A model generated the notes under the pieces. It was not told the DNA's origin. It searched no databases and was given only the letters and a program-made list of their open reading frames with translations. From contig NZ_JAJOZT010000001.1 in the NCBI RefSeq assembly GCF_021168475.1, positions 715,238-779,237 of the forward strand: a stretch of DNA of 64,000 nucleotides, given 5' to 3'. This stretch comes from Pseudoclavibacter sp. 13-3. GTDB lineage: Bacteria; Actinomycetota; Actinomycetes; Actinomycetales; Microbacteriaceae. Both the position numbers and the translations under genes were made by a program. The stretch's first letter is position 1. Every line of letters begins with the position of its first letter. Shown in pieces: positions 15,323 through 24,570 of the stretch.

Positions 15323-17560
15323 TTATGCCCCGCGCTCCGAAGCTCGCGCACCATCCAGGCGCGACGGCCACCAGAGCACCCGGCGCATCGATATCGCGAG
15401 CGCCGGCACCAGCAGCGAGCGCACCAGAATCGTGTCGAGCAGCACGCCGAAGCTCACGATGATGGCGAGCTGCAGCAGGAAGAGAATCGGGATCACGCCG
15501 AGAGCGGCGAACGTCGCGGCGAGCACGACGCCGGCCGAGGTGATCACCGAACCGGTCTGCACCAGACCCTCGTCGATGCCGCGACGGGTGCTGAGGTGCG
15601 CGGCCCGCTGCTGCTCTCGCGTCAGATCTGCGTCAGGCACGCCGTGGGCGACGAAGAGCCGCGTCTCTTCACGCACCCGCGTCATCAGGAAGATGTTGTA
15701 GTCGACCCCGAGCGCGACCAGGAACACGAAGCCGTAGAGCGGCACCGACGGATCGGCGCCGGGCAGGTGCAGCACGTGATCGAAGATCAGCGATGAGACG
15801 CCGAGGGCTGCGGCGAATGAGAGGACTGTGGCCCCCAGCAGCATGATCGGCGCCACGATCGACCGCAGCAGCAGCATGAGGATGATCGTGATCACCACCA
15901 GCACGACCGGAATGATCAGGTTGCGGTCGTGCATGGCGGCGTCGTTGGTGTCGACCGCCGTCGCGGTGACCCCGCCGACCAGCGCGCTCGGAGCGGCCGT
16001 GGCCAGCTCGTCGCGCAGGTCGCGCACCGCCTGCTCTGACCTGGGGTCGTCGGCGCCGTGCTCCAGTGTCGCGCGCAGCTGCACGTGCCCGTCGACCTCG
16101 AGCGGCTGTGCGCCCGGAATCGGCGCACCGCTCGGCCCGTCGGTCACCTGGTACGCGCCGCTCATGCCGTCGGCTGCACGCAGAGCGTTCAGCGTGACCG
16201 CCGCATCCGCCGTTTCGGCGATCACTGTGACCGGGCTGCCGGTGCCGCCGGCGAAGTGCTGCTCGAGCAGCGCCTGACCGGTCGACGACTGGTTCTCGGT
16301 GAGCACCAGGTCGCGCTGCTGCACGCCGTTCGCGTTCAGCCCGAACAGTCCGGTCGCACCGGCGGCGAGCAGCACGATGCTCGCGATCCACACGGTGCGA
16401 TGACGACGGTCGACGAATCGAGCCACTGCGGGCCACAGCCGACCGGTCGGCTCACTCGCCGCGTGTGCCGCACGCAGCCGCGGCACGTTGGGCCAGAAGC
16501 CCGCGCGACCGACCAGGGCGAGCAGTGCGGGAAGCAGCGTCATCGCGGCGAGGAACGCCCAGACGATGCCGATCGCGGTCACAGGTCCGAGGCTGCGGTT
16601 CGAGTTCAGATCGCTGAGCAGCAGGCAGAGCAGCCCGGCGACGACCGTGCCGGCCGAAGCCGCCACCGGCTCGAGATTCGCGCGCAGGGCGCCCAGCACC
16701 GCCCGCCAGACGCTTGGCTCGGTGGTGAGCAGCTCACGATATCGGTGCACGATGAGCAGCGAGTAGTCTGTGCACGCGCCGATCACCAGAATGCAGAGGA
16801 TTCCCTGCGACTGCCCGTTGAGCTGCACGACGCCCGCCTTGGCGAGCCAGAAGACGGCGAGGATCGAGGCGCACAGGGCGAACACCGAGGTGGCGAGCAC
16901 CAGCAGCGGCAGCAGGAGCGACCGGTACACCAGCACGAGAATGACCAGCACGGCGCTCAGGGCCACGATCAGCAGCACGCCGTCGATGCCGGCGAAGGCG
17001 GCGCTGAGGTCGGCGGCGTAGCCGGCCGGACCGGTCACGTGCGCCTCGATGCCGGCGGATGCCAGGGCATCGTCGGCGAGCGCCTGCTGCAGCTGCTGCA
17101 CGGGTGCCTTCAGTCCGTCGCCGCGGTCGAGTTCGACGACGACCTGAGCCGCCTGCCGGTCGTCGCTGGGAATCACCGGCGAAGTGGTCGCACCGTCAGC
17201 GGCGGCCGCGACCCGGTCGGTGATCTGCTGCAGGTCGGTCGCGGTGAGCTCGCGGTTCTGCTCTGTGGTGAACACGACGACAGCGGGAATCGCATCGGGG
17301 TCGTCGGCGAAGCGCTGCTGCCACTGCTGCACCTGAGTCGACTGCGAGCTGGCCGGCAGAAACGTGGTGGCATCGGTCGAAGCCACCTGCGAGATCTTGC
17401 CGAAAGTCGGGCCGCCCAGACCGCCCAGCACCAGCCAGAGCAGGGCGAGCACGACGGGCAGGCCGATGCGCAGCCAGCGGCTCGGCTGTGGCGAGGCCGC
17501 CTGCCTGCCCTGTGGCGGGCGCGAGCCCGTTCGATGAGAGGTGTCGGGCAAGGTGTGCAT
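15323..17560 (-). CDS. MMPL/RND-family transporter
   Basis: A 745-aa export permease with two repeats of one plus five membrane segments separated by large extracytoplasmic domains (residues of about 60 to 200 and 420 to 550). Conserved cores are IGACTDYSLLIVHRYRE in the first half and ALGVDYNIFLMTRVREE in the second; the Asp-Tyr pairs are the proton-relay sites of the family. Start at the ATG of MHTLPDTS (17560), preceded 6 nt by a -10-like TACGAT, so the mRNA may be leaderless. Substrate unknown; relatives export lipids or drugs. Confidence 0.88.
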   Translation of the reverse strand: MHTLPDTSHRTGSRPPQGRQAASPQPSRWLRIGLPVVLALLWLVLGGLGGPTFGKISQVASTDATTFLPASSQSTQVQQWQQRFADDPDAIPAVVVFTTEQNRELTATDLQQITDRVAAAADGATTSPVIPSDDRQAAQVVVELDRGDGLKAPVQQLQQALADDALASAGIEAHVTGPAGYAADLSAAFAGIDGVLLIVALSAVLVILVLVYRSLLLPLLVLATSVFALCASILAVFWLAKAGVVQLNGQSQGILCILVIGACTDYSLLIVHRYRELLTTEPSVWRAVLGALRANLEPVAASAGTVVAGLLCLLLSDLNSNRSLGPVTAIGIVWAFLAAMTLLPALLALVGRAGFWPNVPRLRAAHAASEPTGRLWPAVARFVDRRHRTVWIASIVLLAAGATGLFGLNANGVQQRDLVLTENQSSTGQALLEQHFAGGTGSPVTVIAETADAAVTLNALRAADGMSGAYQVTDGPSGAPIPGAQPLEVDGHVQLRATLEHGADDPRSEQAVRDLRDELATAAPSALVGGVTATAVDTNDAAMHDRNLIIPVVLVVITIILMLLLRSIVAPIMLLGATVLSFAAALGVSSLIFDHVLHLPGADPSVPLYGFVFLVALGVDYNIFLMTRVREETRLFVAHGVPDADLTREQQRAAHLSTRRGIDEGLVQTGSVITSAGVVLAATFAALGVIPILFLLQLAIIVSFGVLLDTILVRSLLVPALAISMRRVLWWPSRLDGARASERGA

Positions 17561-17566
17561 GGGCCG

Positions 17567-17602
17567 ATCGTAGCATCGCCTGTTTACCAAGTAAGCTACT
17601 TG
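17567..17602. promoter_or_regulatory. Divergent promoter region with overlapping palindromes (MMPL/epimerase)
   Basis: Contains CAAGTA-AGC-TACTTG (17588-17602), a perfect 6-3-6 palindrome, overlapping TTAC-CAA-GTAA (17584-17594). On the minus strand TACGAT (17572-17567) sits 6 nt before the MMPL ATG. Such palindromes are typical TetR- or PadR-type operators, but no such regulator is adjacent. Confidence 0.5.
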
Positions 17603-17629
17603 CACGTCTCACCGTCGAGAGGATCGACC

Positions 17630-18535
17630 ATGAAAGTGCTCATCGCCGGAGCCAGCGGGCTCATCGGCTCAGAGATCCGTCAGCAGCTGACCGACACCGG
17701 ACACGAGGTCGGCGTGCTGACGCGGCCCGGCTCCCGCCCCCGCCCCGATTCGACGCTCTCCTGGCAGTGGCAGCCGGCGGCCGGCGAGCTCGACCCCGCT
17801 GCGATCGAGTGGGCCGATGCGATCGTCTCGCTGAACGGCACCAGCATCGCGAAGCTGCCGTGGACCAGATCGCGCCGCCATGGCATCCTCACAAGCCGCA
17901 TCGAGAGCACTCGCACGCTGGCCCGGGCGATCGCGGCGTCGGCCGCTCCTCCGAAGGCCTGGGTGTCAGCGTCGGCCGTCGGGTTCTACGGCAGCCGCCC
18001 CGGCGAGCGGCTGACTGAGCAGGCCGACGCCGGAGAGGGGTTTCTCGCAGAGGTCACACGACGGTGGGAGGCGGCGACGAACGCTGCGACGGAGAGCACG
18101 CGCGTCGCGCACGCGCGCACCGGCATCGTGCTCTCGACCCGTGCGGCGCTCGGGCCACTGGTCGCACTCGCGAAGTTCGGTCTCGCCGGCAGACTCGGAT
18201 CCGGGCGACAGCACTGGCCGTGGGTCTCTCTGCGCGATGAGGCCGCGGCCTATGTGCACCTCGCGACCGCGAGCGAGATCGCGGGACCGGCGAACATCGC
18301 GGCGCCGAGCGGCGCGACCAGCGAGCAGGTGACTCGGGCCGTCACCCGGGCACTGCGTCGGCCCCATGTGCTGCCGGCGCCGGCATGGGCCCTGCGCGCG
18401 GTGCTCGGTGCGGCGGCCGATGACCTGCTGCTCGCCGACCAGCAGGTGGTTCCCGAACGGCTGACCGGTGAGGGATTCGTCTTCGGCGACGATGATCTGA
18501 ACCGAGCTGTGCGCGAGGCCGTTTCGATGAGTTGA
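17630..18535 (+). CDS. TIGR01777-family NAD-dependent epimerase (SulA/YfcH-like)
   Basis: Extended short-chain dehydrogenase of 301 aa. Rossmann motif VLIAGASGLIGSEIRQQL at the N-terminus, then IVSLNGTSI and WVSASAVGFYGSRPGERLTE with the catalytic Tyr, and HWPWVSLRDEAAAYVHLA near residue 205. The C-terminal DUF1731-like region includes LLADQQVVPERL. The substrate of this family is unknown. It is divergent from the MMPL gene. Confidence 0.87.
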   Translation: MKVLIAGASGLIGSEIRQQLTDTGHEVGVLTRPGSRPRPDSTLSWQWQPAAGELDPAAIEWADAIVSLNGTSIAKLPWTRSRRHGILTSRIESTRTLARAIAASAAPPKAWVSASAVGFYGSRPGERLTEQADAGEGFLAEVTRRWEAATNAATESTRVAHARTGIVLSTRAALGPLVALAKFGLAGRLGSGRQHWPWVSLRDEAAAYVHLATASEIAGPANIAAPSGATSEQVTRAVTRALRRPHVLPAPAWALRAVLGAAADDLLLADQQVVPERLTGEGFVFGDDDLNRAVREAVSMS

Positions 18536-18658
18536 GGGACGTGAGGGAATAGGCGGCGCACAGACGCGTTCTCTAGACTGTAGACGCGCCGCGGCACCGC
18601 TGCCGATCAGCGACATTGACAGCGCGGCTGACCACGACACGACACTGAGGAGGCCTTC

Positions 18659-19531
18659 GTGGCTCTGGACAACCCCGTTCTCTCGAGAAACCCCTATTTC
18701 AACGGCAAGACGCCGCAGGTGGGTGAGACCGCGACGGCCGATCAGCTGCGCCAGATGTACGATCGCCCCGCCGGCGCCGAGCCGCAGGCCCAGCAGGGCG
18801 TTCCGCAGCAGACCCGACCGCAGGCCTTCCCCGCTGCCGACTCGGCTCTGCCCACCTCGGAGCGCATGACCTACGACGGCGTCATCGTCAAGACCGCAAT
18901 GCTCTTCGGCACGATTCTCATCGGTGCCGTGGTCGGCTGGATGGTTCCTCAGCTGCTGTTCGTCGGCGTCATCGGCGGCCTCGTGCTCGGCCTGGTCAAC
19001 TCGTTCAAGAAGCAGCCGTCGGTGCCGCTCATTCTCGCCTACGGAGTCTTCCAGGGCCTCTTCGTCGGTGCGATCTCGCAGGTGTTCGCCGCCACCTACT
19101 ACGGCGGCATCGTCATGCAGGCCGTGCTCGCGACGCTCAGCGTGTTCGCTGTAACCCTGGTGCTCTTCACGAGCGGCAAGGTGCGCGCCTCGGCGAAGGG
19201 CGCCAAGATTCTCATGATCGCCATGGGCGGGTACCTGTTGTTCAGCCTCGTGAACGTCGGCATGATGCTCTTCGGAGCGACCACGAACCCCTTCGGCGTG
19301 CTCGGCATGCAGATCTTCGGCATCCCGGTCGGCGTGCTCGTCGGCATTCTCGTGGTCATCATGGCCGCATACTCGCTCGTCCTCGACTTCGACATGGTCA
19401 AGACCGGGGTGCAGCAGGGCGCGCCGGCCAAGTTCGGCTGGACGGCCGCGTTCGGCATCGCCGTCACCGTGATCTGGCTCTACGTCGAGTTTCTTCGGCT
19501 GTTCGCGATCATCGCCAGCAGTCGCGACTGA
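18659..19531 (+). CDS. Bax inhibitor-1/YccA family membrane protein
   Basis: A 290-aa protein with a Gln/Pro-rich cytosolic N-terminus (about 75 residues) followed by seven membrane segments. It matches the bacterial BI-1 form that starts MALDNPVLSRNPYF. The start is GTG after GAGGAGG. A -10-like TAGACT lies at 18574-18579. BI-1 homologues form pH-sensitive calcium leak channels; the role in actinobacteria is unknown. Followed by a strong terminator. Confidence 0.9.
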   Translation: MALDNPVLSRNPYFNGKTPQVGETATADQLRQMYDRPAGAEPQAQQGVPQQTRPQAFPAADSALPTSERMTYDGVIVKTAMLFGTILIGAVVGWMVPQLLFVGVIGGLVLGLVNSFKKQPSVPLILAYGVFQGLFVGAISQVFAATYYGGIVMQAVLATLSVFAVTLVLFTSGKVRASAKGAKILMIAMGGYLLFSLVNVGMMLFGATTNPFGVLGMQIFGIPVGVLVGILVVIMAAYSLVLDFDMVKTGVQQGAPAKFGWTAAFGIAVTVIWLYVEFLRLFAIIASSRD

Positions 19532-19555
19532 GGGCTCCCTCCGCCAGCATTGTTC

Positions 19556-19600
19556 GGCCGACCACGCGCCCCGTTCACGGGCGGGTGGTCGGCCGTTCTT
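19556..19600 (+). terminator. Rho-independent terminator of the BI-1 gene
   Basis: GGCCGACCAC (19556-19565) pairs perfectly with GTGGTCGGCC (19585-19594). An inner CCCGT/ACGGG stem lies in the loop, and GTTCTT follows. It starts 24 bp after the stop codon. Confidence 0.85.
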
Positions 19601-19647
19601 GGCGTTGACCGGCTTGTGCGGTACACTACGAGATACATCTTGTATCT
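19599..19647 (+). promoter_or_regulatory. Promoter and operator of the FadR-type regulator
   Basis: -35 TTGGCG (19599-19604), 17-bp spacer, -10 TACACT (19622-19627). A perfect 7-3-7 palindrome, AGATACATCTTGTATCT, covers 19631-19647, across the expected transcription start. A second half-site, TTGTATAC, lies at 19651-19658. This fits autorepression by the GntR/FadR protein encoded just downstream. Confidence 0.75.
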
Positions 19648-19674
19648 ATGTTGTATACCCGAAGGGGGCTGGTC

Positions 19675-20313
19675 GTGGCGGCGTTGGCGTCAGAACGCGT
19701 CTACAGCGATCTCAAAGAGCGCATCATTCTGGGAGACATCGCCGGCAACACACTGCTCAGCGAAGGAGAGATCGCCGACCAGCTCGGCGTCAGCCGCACG
19801 CCGGTGCGCGAGGCGTTTCTTCGCCTGCAGGCCGAAGGCTGGATGCACCTCTACCCCAAGCGCGGCGCCCTCGTCGAAGGAGTCGACAGCAGTGAGGGCA
19901 ACGAGATTCTCGAGGCCCGCCGACTGATCGAGTCGTGGGCGGCGAGTCGCCTGGCTGCCGCCCCCGCCCTGCTCACCAAGGTCGCCGACGAGCTCGAGAC
20001 CACGCTGATCAGCCAAGAGGCCGCACTCGCCGAAGAGCCAGATCTGCAGGCGTTCATCATCGCCGACCTGCACTTTCACCAGTTGCTGGTCGAGTCGGCC
20101 GGCAACCGTATTCTCACTGCGGTCTATCGGCAGCTCAGCGACCGCCAGCGCCGGATGACAGCCTATGCGGTCAAGACGGGCAGCGACCGCCCGTATCGCG
20201 TGCTCCAGCAGCACCACGACCTGCTCGACGCGCTGCGCACCGGTGACCCACACAAGTTCGTCAAGGCGCTCGACCACCACTTCAACGACATCCACGGGGC
20301 AAGCCCCCGTTGA
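19675..20313 (+). CDS. GntR-family regulator, FadR/FCD subfamily
   Basis: A 212-aa protein: winged helix at residues 2 to 70 (LSEGEIADQLGVSRTPVREA) and an FCD effector domain with ADLHFHQLLVESAGNRIL and the metal/ligand His in QQHHDLLDAL and HHFNDIHG. Start chosen at GTG 19675 with AAGGGGG upstream; an ATG at 19648 directly follows the palindrome and is less likely. FCD regulators usually bind organic acids or sugar acids. It precedes an MFS transporter that it probably controls. Confidence 0.87.
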   Translation: MAALASERVYSDLKERIILGDIAGNTLLSEGEIADQLGVSRTPVREAFLRLQAEGWMHLYPKRGALVEGVDSSEGNEILEARRLIESWAASRLAAAPALLTKVADELETTLISQEAALAEEPDLQAFIIADLHFHQLLVESAGNRILTAVYRQLSDRQRRMTAYAVKTGSDRPYRVLQQHHDLLDALRTGDPHKFVKALDHHFNDIHGASPR

Positions 20314-20403
20314 TCACGTGCTGAACGCAGCGCATCCCGACTCGGTGCAGCCACACCACCATCCAGTTCGATTCGTCGAGTGAAAACGAGAAACACCACA
20401 CGC

Positions 20404-21720
20404 ATGTCCCAGCACAATCCCTCCAACGCATCCGCAGCGTCCGCCGCAGCAGCAGCGATGCCAGACCGACACCCCCGCTGGCAGCCGAAGCGACCTGACT
20501 GGCTCGCCGCCGCGGGTGTGCTCTTCGCCGTCGCCTGGGGCGGCAACGAGTTCACCCCGCTGCTCGCGATGTACCGCATCCACGAGCACATGAGCGCGCA
20601 GAGCGTGAATGTGCTGCTCGGGGCATATGTTCTCGGCATCATCCCCGCCCTGCTCATCGGCGGGCCGCTCTCCGACCTGCGCGGCCGCCGACCGCTGATG
20701 CATCTCGCGCCGGCGCTCTCAATCGCGGGCAGCCTGCTGCTCATGTTCGGCGGCGAGTCGCACATGCTGCTCTTCGTCGGGCGCATCTTCTCGGGCCTGG
20801 CGCTCGGCCTCGTGATGGCCGTCGGGTCGAGCTGGATCAAAGAGCTCTCGATGCGGCCGTACTCCACGACCGGGGATGCCGGAGCCGGAGCCCGCAGAGC
20901 CACCATGGCACTGACGGTCGGGTTCGCTCTCGGCGCCGTCGTCGCCGCGCTGCTCGCACAGTTCACACCGATTCCCGAGATCGCGCCCTATGCGGTCAAC
21001 ATCGTGCTGACCGGCCTGCTCTGGCTGCTGCTGCTGGGCACTCCCGAGACGAACGCGTCGATCACCGGCATCCCGCTCGGCGGCGACCGCAACGCTGCCA
21101 CGGCATCTGCCCCGGCCCCGCGTCACGAGAGCCTGCGGGATGCATTGCGTCTGAAGGAGGCGGTCTCCCCCAGATTCCTGCTGGTGGTGCTGCCGATGGC
21201 TCCGTGGGTGTTCGGTGCGGCCGCCAGCGCGTATGCGGTGCTCCCCTCTCTGGTCATGGATCAGGTGCCCGGCTTCGAAGTCGCCTTCGCCGGCATCCTC
21301 TGCTTCGTGGCACTGACCTTCGGCGTGCTGAGCCAGCAGCTGGCGCGCAAGTTCATCAAGCCGCACAGCCAACGGGCTATCGCCTCGGCGATGTGCGCCG
21401 TGATCGTGGGTGTGCTGATCGCTGCCCTTTCGGCTTTCACGCACAGTATGGTGATCACCATCATCGCCGCGGCCGCGCTCGGGTTCGCCTACGGCCTGCT
21501 GCTCATCGCGGGTCTGCAGGAGACCCAGCGCAATGCCCGCCCCGAGCATCTGGGCGGCATGGTCGGCGTCTACTACTCGCTGACCTACCTCGGGTTCTTC
21601 ATCCCGGCGATTCTCTCGGCTCTGGCTCCGATGATCAGCTACGGCGCCATGTTCCTCGGCGGTGCGGTCATCGCCGCAGTGAGTGTCGTCCTGATCGTTG
21701 TGGGCACTCGCAAGTTCTGA
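20404..21720 (+). CDS. MFS transporter
   Basis: Major facilitator of about 438 aa with 12 membrane segments. It has the loop 2-3 signature GGPLSDLRGRRPLMHLAP and RIFSGLALGLVMAVGSSW. A cytosolic N-terminus of about 30 Ala/Ser-rich residues precedes TM1. Start is ambiguous between ATG 20404 and GTG 20380, and neither has a clear ribosome site. It follows the FadR-type regulator by 90 bp. Substrate unknown; the regulator suggests an organic acid or a similar small metabolite. Confidence 0.85.
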   Translation: MSQHNPSNASAASAAAAAMPDRHPRWQPKRPDWLAAAGVLFAVAWGGNEFTPLLAMYRIHEHMSAQSVNVLLGAYVLGIIPALLIGGPLSDLRGRRPLMHLAPALSIAGSLLLMFGGESHMLLFVGRIFSGLALGLVMAVGSSWIKELSMRPYSTTGDAGAGARRATMALTVGFALGAVVAALLAQFTPIPEIAPYAVNIVLTGLLWLLLLGTPETNASITGIPLGGDRNAATASAPAPRHESLRDALRLKEAVSPRFLLVVLPMAPWVFGAAASAYAVLPSLVMDQVPGFEVAFAGILCFVALTFGVLSQQLARKFIKPHSQRAIASAMCAVIVGVLIAALSAFTHSMVITIIAAAALGFAYGLLLIAGLQETQRNARPEHLGGMVGVYYSLTYLGFFIPAILSALAPMISYGAMFLGGAVIAAVSVVLIVVGTRKF

Positions 21721-21729
21721 CCCGAGCGC

Positions 21730-24474
21730 TCATTCCTGGGAGCCGGGCAGACGGTCGCCGAGATCCCCCATCAGCCGCCCACGATGATCGATGCCCAGCC
21801 GGGCGAGAATGCGCTGCACATGCCCCTCGACCGTGCGCTGCGAGAGCACCAGGCGGTCGGCGATCTCACGATTGGTCAGTCGCTGCCCTGCCAATGGGGC
21901 GATCTGCCGCTCTCGCCGCGAGAGACGCGGGTCGTCCCAGCGGGCACGACCGAGCAGCGGAGTGTTCACCTGACCGACCTCGGCGAGCAGGCCGTGCATG
22001 CGCCACAGCGCCGCATCCGCGTCAGAGCGATCTCCGCAGGCGCGCAGCAGACCTGCTCGAGTCGCCTCGCATTCCGCCGCCTGCACCGGGCGACCGACCT
22101 GTTCGAAGAGGTCAGCGGCAGTCGCAAGCATCTCCGGCTCCTCCTGACCTCGACCGGTGATGAACCGCAGCATGGCCTCAGCGAGCTCACCATCGAGATT
22201 CTCGGCCTGTCGGTGCGCGCAGGCGACCAACTGAGCGGGAACAGGCAGTGGCAACAGCCGTGCCCGATCATGCACCAGCCGCAGGGCCGACCACGATTCG
22301 CTGCGCGATTCTGCAGCGGAGATCGCCGCGTCATATCGTCTCGACGCCTCATTCCAGTCGGTCTCGACACCTTCACGGCGATTCTTCTGCCACTGCGTCA
22401 GTGCGCTCGTCATCAGGTCGCGACGACGAATGTCGGCACGGAACATGCGCGACGCTCCGGTGATGGGATGTTCCTGCTGCGCATCGCTCAGGGACTGGGC
22501 ACCGCTCGACTGGGCACCGCTTCTCTCCAGGCCGCCTGAAACACCTGCCGGGCGCCCATCTGCACGCGGCGCATCATCGAGCAGCGCCTCGACCGCGCGC
22601 ACCGCCGAGACGGCGTACTCGCGCAGCCCGGTGGGATCATCGCTGTGCAAGAGGGCGAGCCCCTGCCGCAGCATCGTTCTGGCGATGCGCAGATCACCGG
22701 TCTCGCCGGCGATCACTCCCAGGCCGAGTGAGGCGTTTGCATCGTCGACAGAGGTCTGCGCCACACCTTCGATCATCGCCGACACCGAGAAGGCGCCCCA
22801 TGGCCGTCGGTGGCAGAGCAGCCCGTACAGATGGGCGTGCACGAGTTCATTGGCGATCCACCGGTCGACTCTGCGAGCGCTGGCCTGCATCTCGACGAGC
22901 GCTCGCTCGATGCGCTCGACGCGTGTCAGGGGCGCACCTGACGACAGGTCGCCGAGCAGGGCATAGGCGCATGCCAGCCATCGCAGCCGGGCAGGTGCAT
23001 CACCGTCGTCGGCGACAGCATCCAGCGCGGCCACCTCGACGGCTTCGCCTCTGCGAATCTCGCGCACCAGTGTGAGAACTCGGGCAGTCTGCGCGTCGAG
23101 GCCTTCAGGCAGCTCCGGCCCCTCGGCGAACCACAGGCCGGCGAATGCTCGGGTCAGCGGATCGCGCAGACCGGAAAGCTCGGCTCGCGCCTGTTCGCCC
23201 CGCCCGGTGCGCAGCAGCGAGTACAGACGCTGAAAGGTCGCTTCCTCGCTCTGTTCAGAGGTGAGATCCTCACGACGCGTGAGGGTCTCGAGCAGCGGCA
23301 GTGTGGCCGCCAGATCTCCGGCCTCCACGTAGACGGCGACGGCGTTCAGCAGCTCTGCGGCAGAGAGCGTCTCCGGTTCGAGATCGAGTCGGCGGCAGAT
23401 GATCTCGGCCTCGCTCTGCGCACCCCAGCCGGCGCGCAGGGACGCCGGCACCTGCTGCAGCCGAAGCAGAGCACGATGCAGTTCGCCCCGACCGGCATCC
23501 GCGAGCAGTGCCTGCCGGGTGATCTCGGGTTGCACACCCACACGCCTGCTGGCGGCAGGGCCGTCTGGCAGCTGCATGAACAGACCGCTGGCCGCTGCGA
23601 GATCGACGGTTTCCGACGAGCTGAGCACCTCGACACTGCGCACCGGCAGACTGCCGGCAAGTGCGGTGGCCAGAAGCAGATCGCGTTCGCCCCTACCGAG
23701 TCTCCTGAGCAGACGGCGAACGTGCTCGCGTACCCGAGGCCCGGCCTGAAGCCTTCCGCGCAGCAGCTCGATGCCGTTGATGCTCTGCCATGCGTGCTGT
23801 TCGTCGAGATCGTCCAGCAGGGCGGCGAGCAACTCGGGATTGCCGGCGGTGGCCATGTGCAGTCGTGCCGTTGAACGCCAGTGCGTCTCGGCCTGCAGAT
23901 GCGCTTCGACGACTTCACTCGTCTCGTCGGTGTCGAGTGCGGGCAGACGCCAGACCAGCGCGCCCGCCCGGCGGGTCTGCTCGTACAACGCCTCTGGAAG
24001 GGCCGTGCGATCTCGCGTGGTGATCACGGCCACGACGCGTTGCGTGACCATGGCCTCCGAGATCAGCTGCGCAGATGCCGTGTCGAGACGGTCGGCGTTC
24101 TCGATCCGCAGTGCCAGCCCGTCCGCGGCCAGTGCTGTGAGGCCGCGCAGAATGGCGCGCTCGTCATCCCCGCGCTCGACGTCTTCCTGAACGCTGCGTT
24201 CCAGACGGGCCGACTGCACTTCGCGAAGCAGGCGCCGACGCAGCACACGGGGGTCGAGATGTTGTCCGAGTCCGACGTCCAGGGTTAGCGAGCGACGCAG
24301 TCCGGGCGCGCCTGAAGCAGCGAGAAGCTCCTCCTGCACGCGCGCGGCGACCAGAGACTTCCCGACTCCCGAGGCCCCGACGACCGCGACCAGACGTCGG
24401 TCTTCCTTCTGACTGCGCTCAGCCAGCTGTCGCGCAAGCCTGAGACGACGGAGCGTGAGTGCATCGTGTGCCAC
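21730..24474 (-). CDS. Large ATP-binding LuxR-family regulator
   Basis: A 914-aa LAL/MalT-like regulator: an N-terminal AAA/STAND ATPase with Walker A VVGASGVGKSLVAA, a central helical repeat region of about 500 residues, and a C-terminal LuxR HTH (LSRRERQIAPLAGQRLTNRE, then VEGHVQRILARLGI). I place the start at GTG 24474, which has GGAGG exactly 8 nt upstream; a GTG at 24534 would start inside a hairpin arm. It lies directly downstream of, and on the same strand as, a two-gene surface-protein unit that it may control. Effector unknown. Confidence 0.88.
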   Translation of the reverse strand: MAHDALTLRRLRLARQLAERSQKEDRRLVAVVGASGVGKSLVAARVQEELLAASGAPGLRRSLTLDVGLGQHLDPRVLRRRLLREVQSARLERSVQEDVERGDDERAILRGLTALAADGLALRIENADRLDTASAQLISEAMVTQRVVAVITTRDRTALPEALYEQTRRAGALVWRLPALDTDETSEVVEAHLQAETHWRSTARLHMATAGNPELLAALLDDLDEQHAWQSINGIELLRGRLQAGPRVREHVRRLLRRLGRGERDLLLATALAGSLPVRSVEVLSSSETVDLAAASGLFMQLPDGPAASRRVGVQPEITRQALLADAGRGELHRALLRLQQVPASLRAGWGAQSEAEIICRRLDLEPETLSAAELLNAVAVYVEAGDLAATLPLLETLTRREDLTSEQSEEATFQRLYSLLRTGRGEQARAELSGLRDPLTRAFAGLWFAEGPELPEGLDAQTARVLTLVREIRRGEAVEVAALDAVADDGDAPARLRWLACAYALLGDLSSGAPLTRVERIERALVEMQASARRVDRWIANELVHAHLYGLLCHRRPWGAFSVSAMIEGVAQTSVDDANASLGLGVIAGETGDLRIARTMLRQGLALLHSDDPTGLREYAVSAVRAVEALLDDAPRADGRPAGVSGGLERSGAQSSGAQSLSDAQQEHPITGASRMFRADIRRRDLMTSALTQWQKNRREGVETDWNEASRRYDAAISAAESRSESWSALRLVHDRARLLPLPVPAQLVACAHRQAENLDGELAEAMLRFITGRGQEEPEMLATAADLFEQVGRPVQAAECEATRAGLLRACGDRSDADAALWRMHGLLAEVGQVNTPLLGRARWDDPRLSRRERQIAPLAGQRLTNREIADRLVLSQRTVEGHVQRILARLGIDHRGRLMGDLGDRLPGSQE

Positions 24475-24504
24475 AGGCGTGGCCTCCATTCCGATCCGGG
24501 CTCG

Positions 24505-24534
24505 GTGCGGCACTCCACTGCAGGAATGCCGCAC
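24505..24534 (-). repeat. Hairpin between the giant secreted-protein gene and the LuxR gene
   Basis: GTGCGGCA (24505-24512) and TGCCGCAC (24527-24534) form a perfect 8-bp stem around a 14-nt loop with a central CTGCAG. It lies 37 bp downstream of the 1096-aa gene and 31 bp upstream of the chosen LuxR start. It could end the upstream transcript or form part of the LuxR leader. Confidence 0.6.
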
Positions 24535-24570
24535 TCGGATTGTAAGCCCTGAATCAGCGCAGAGGCCGTC

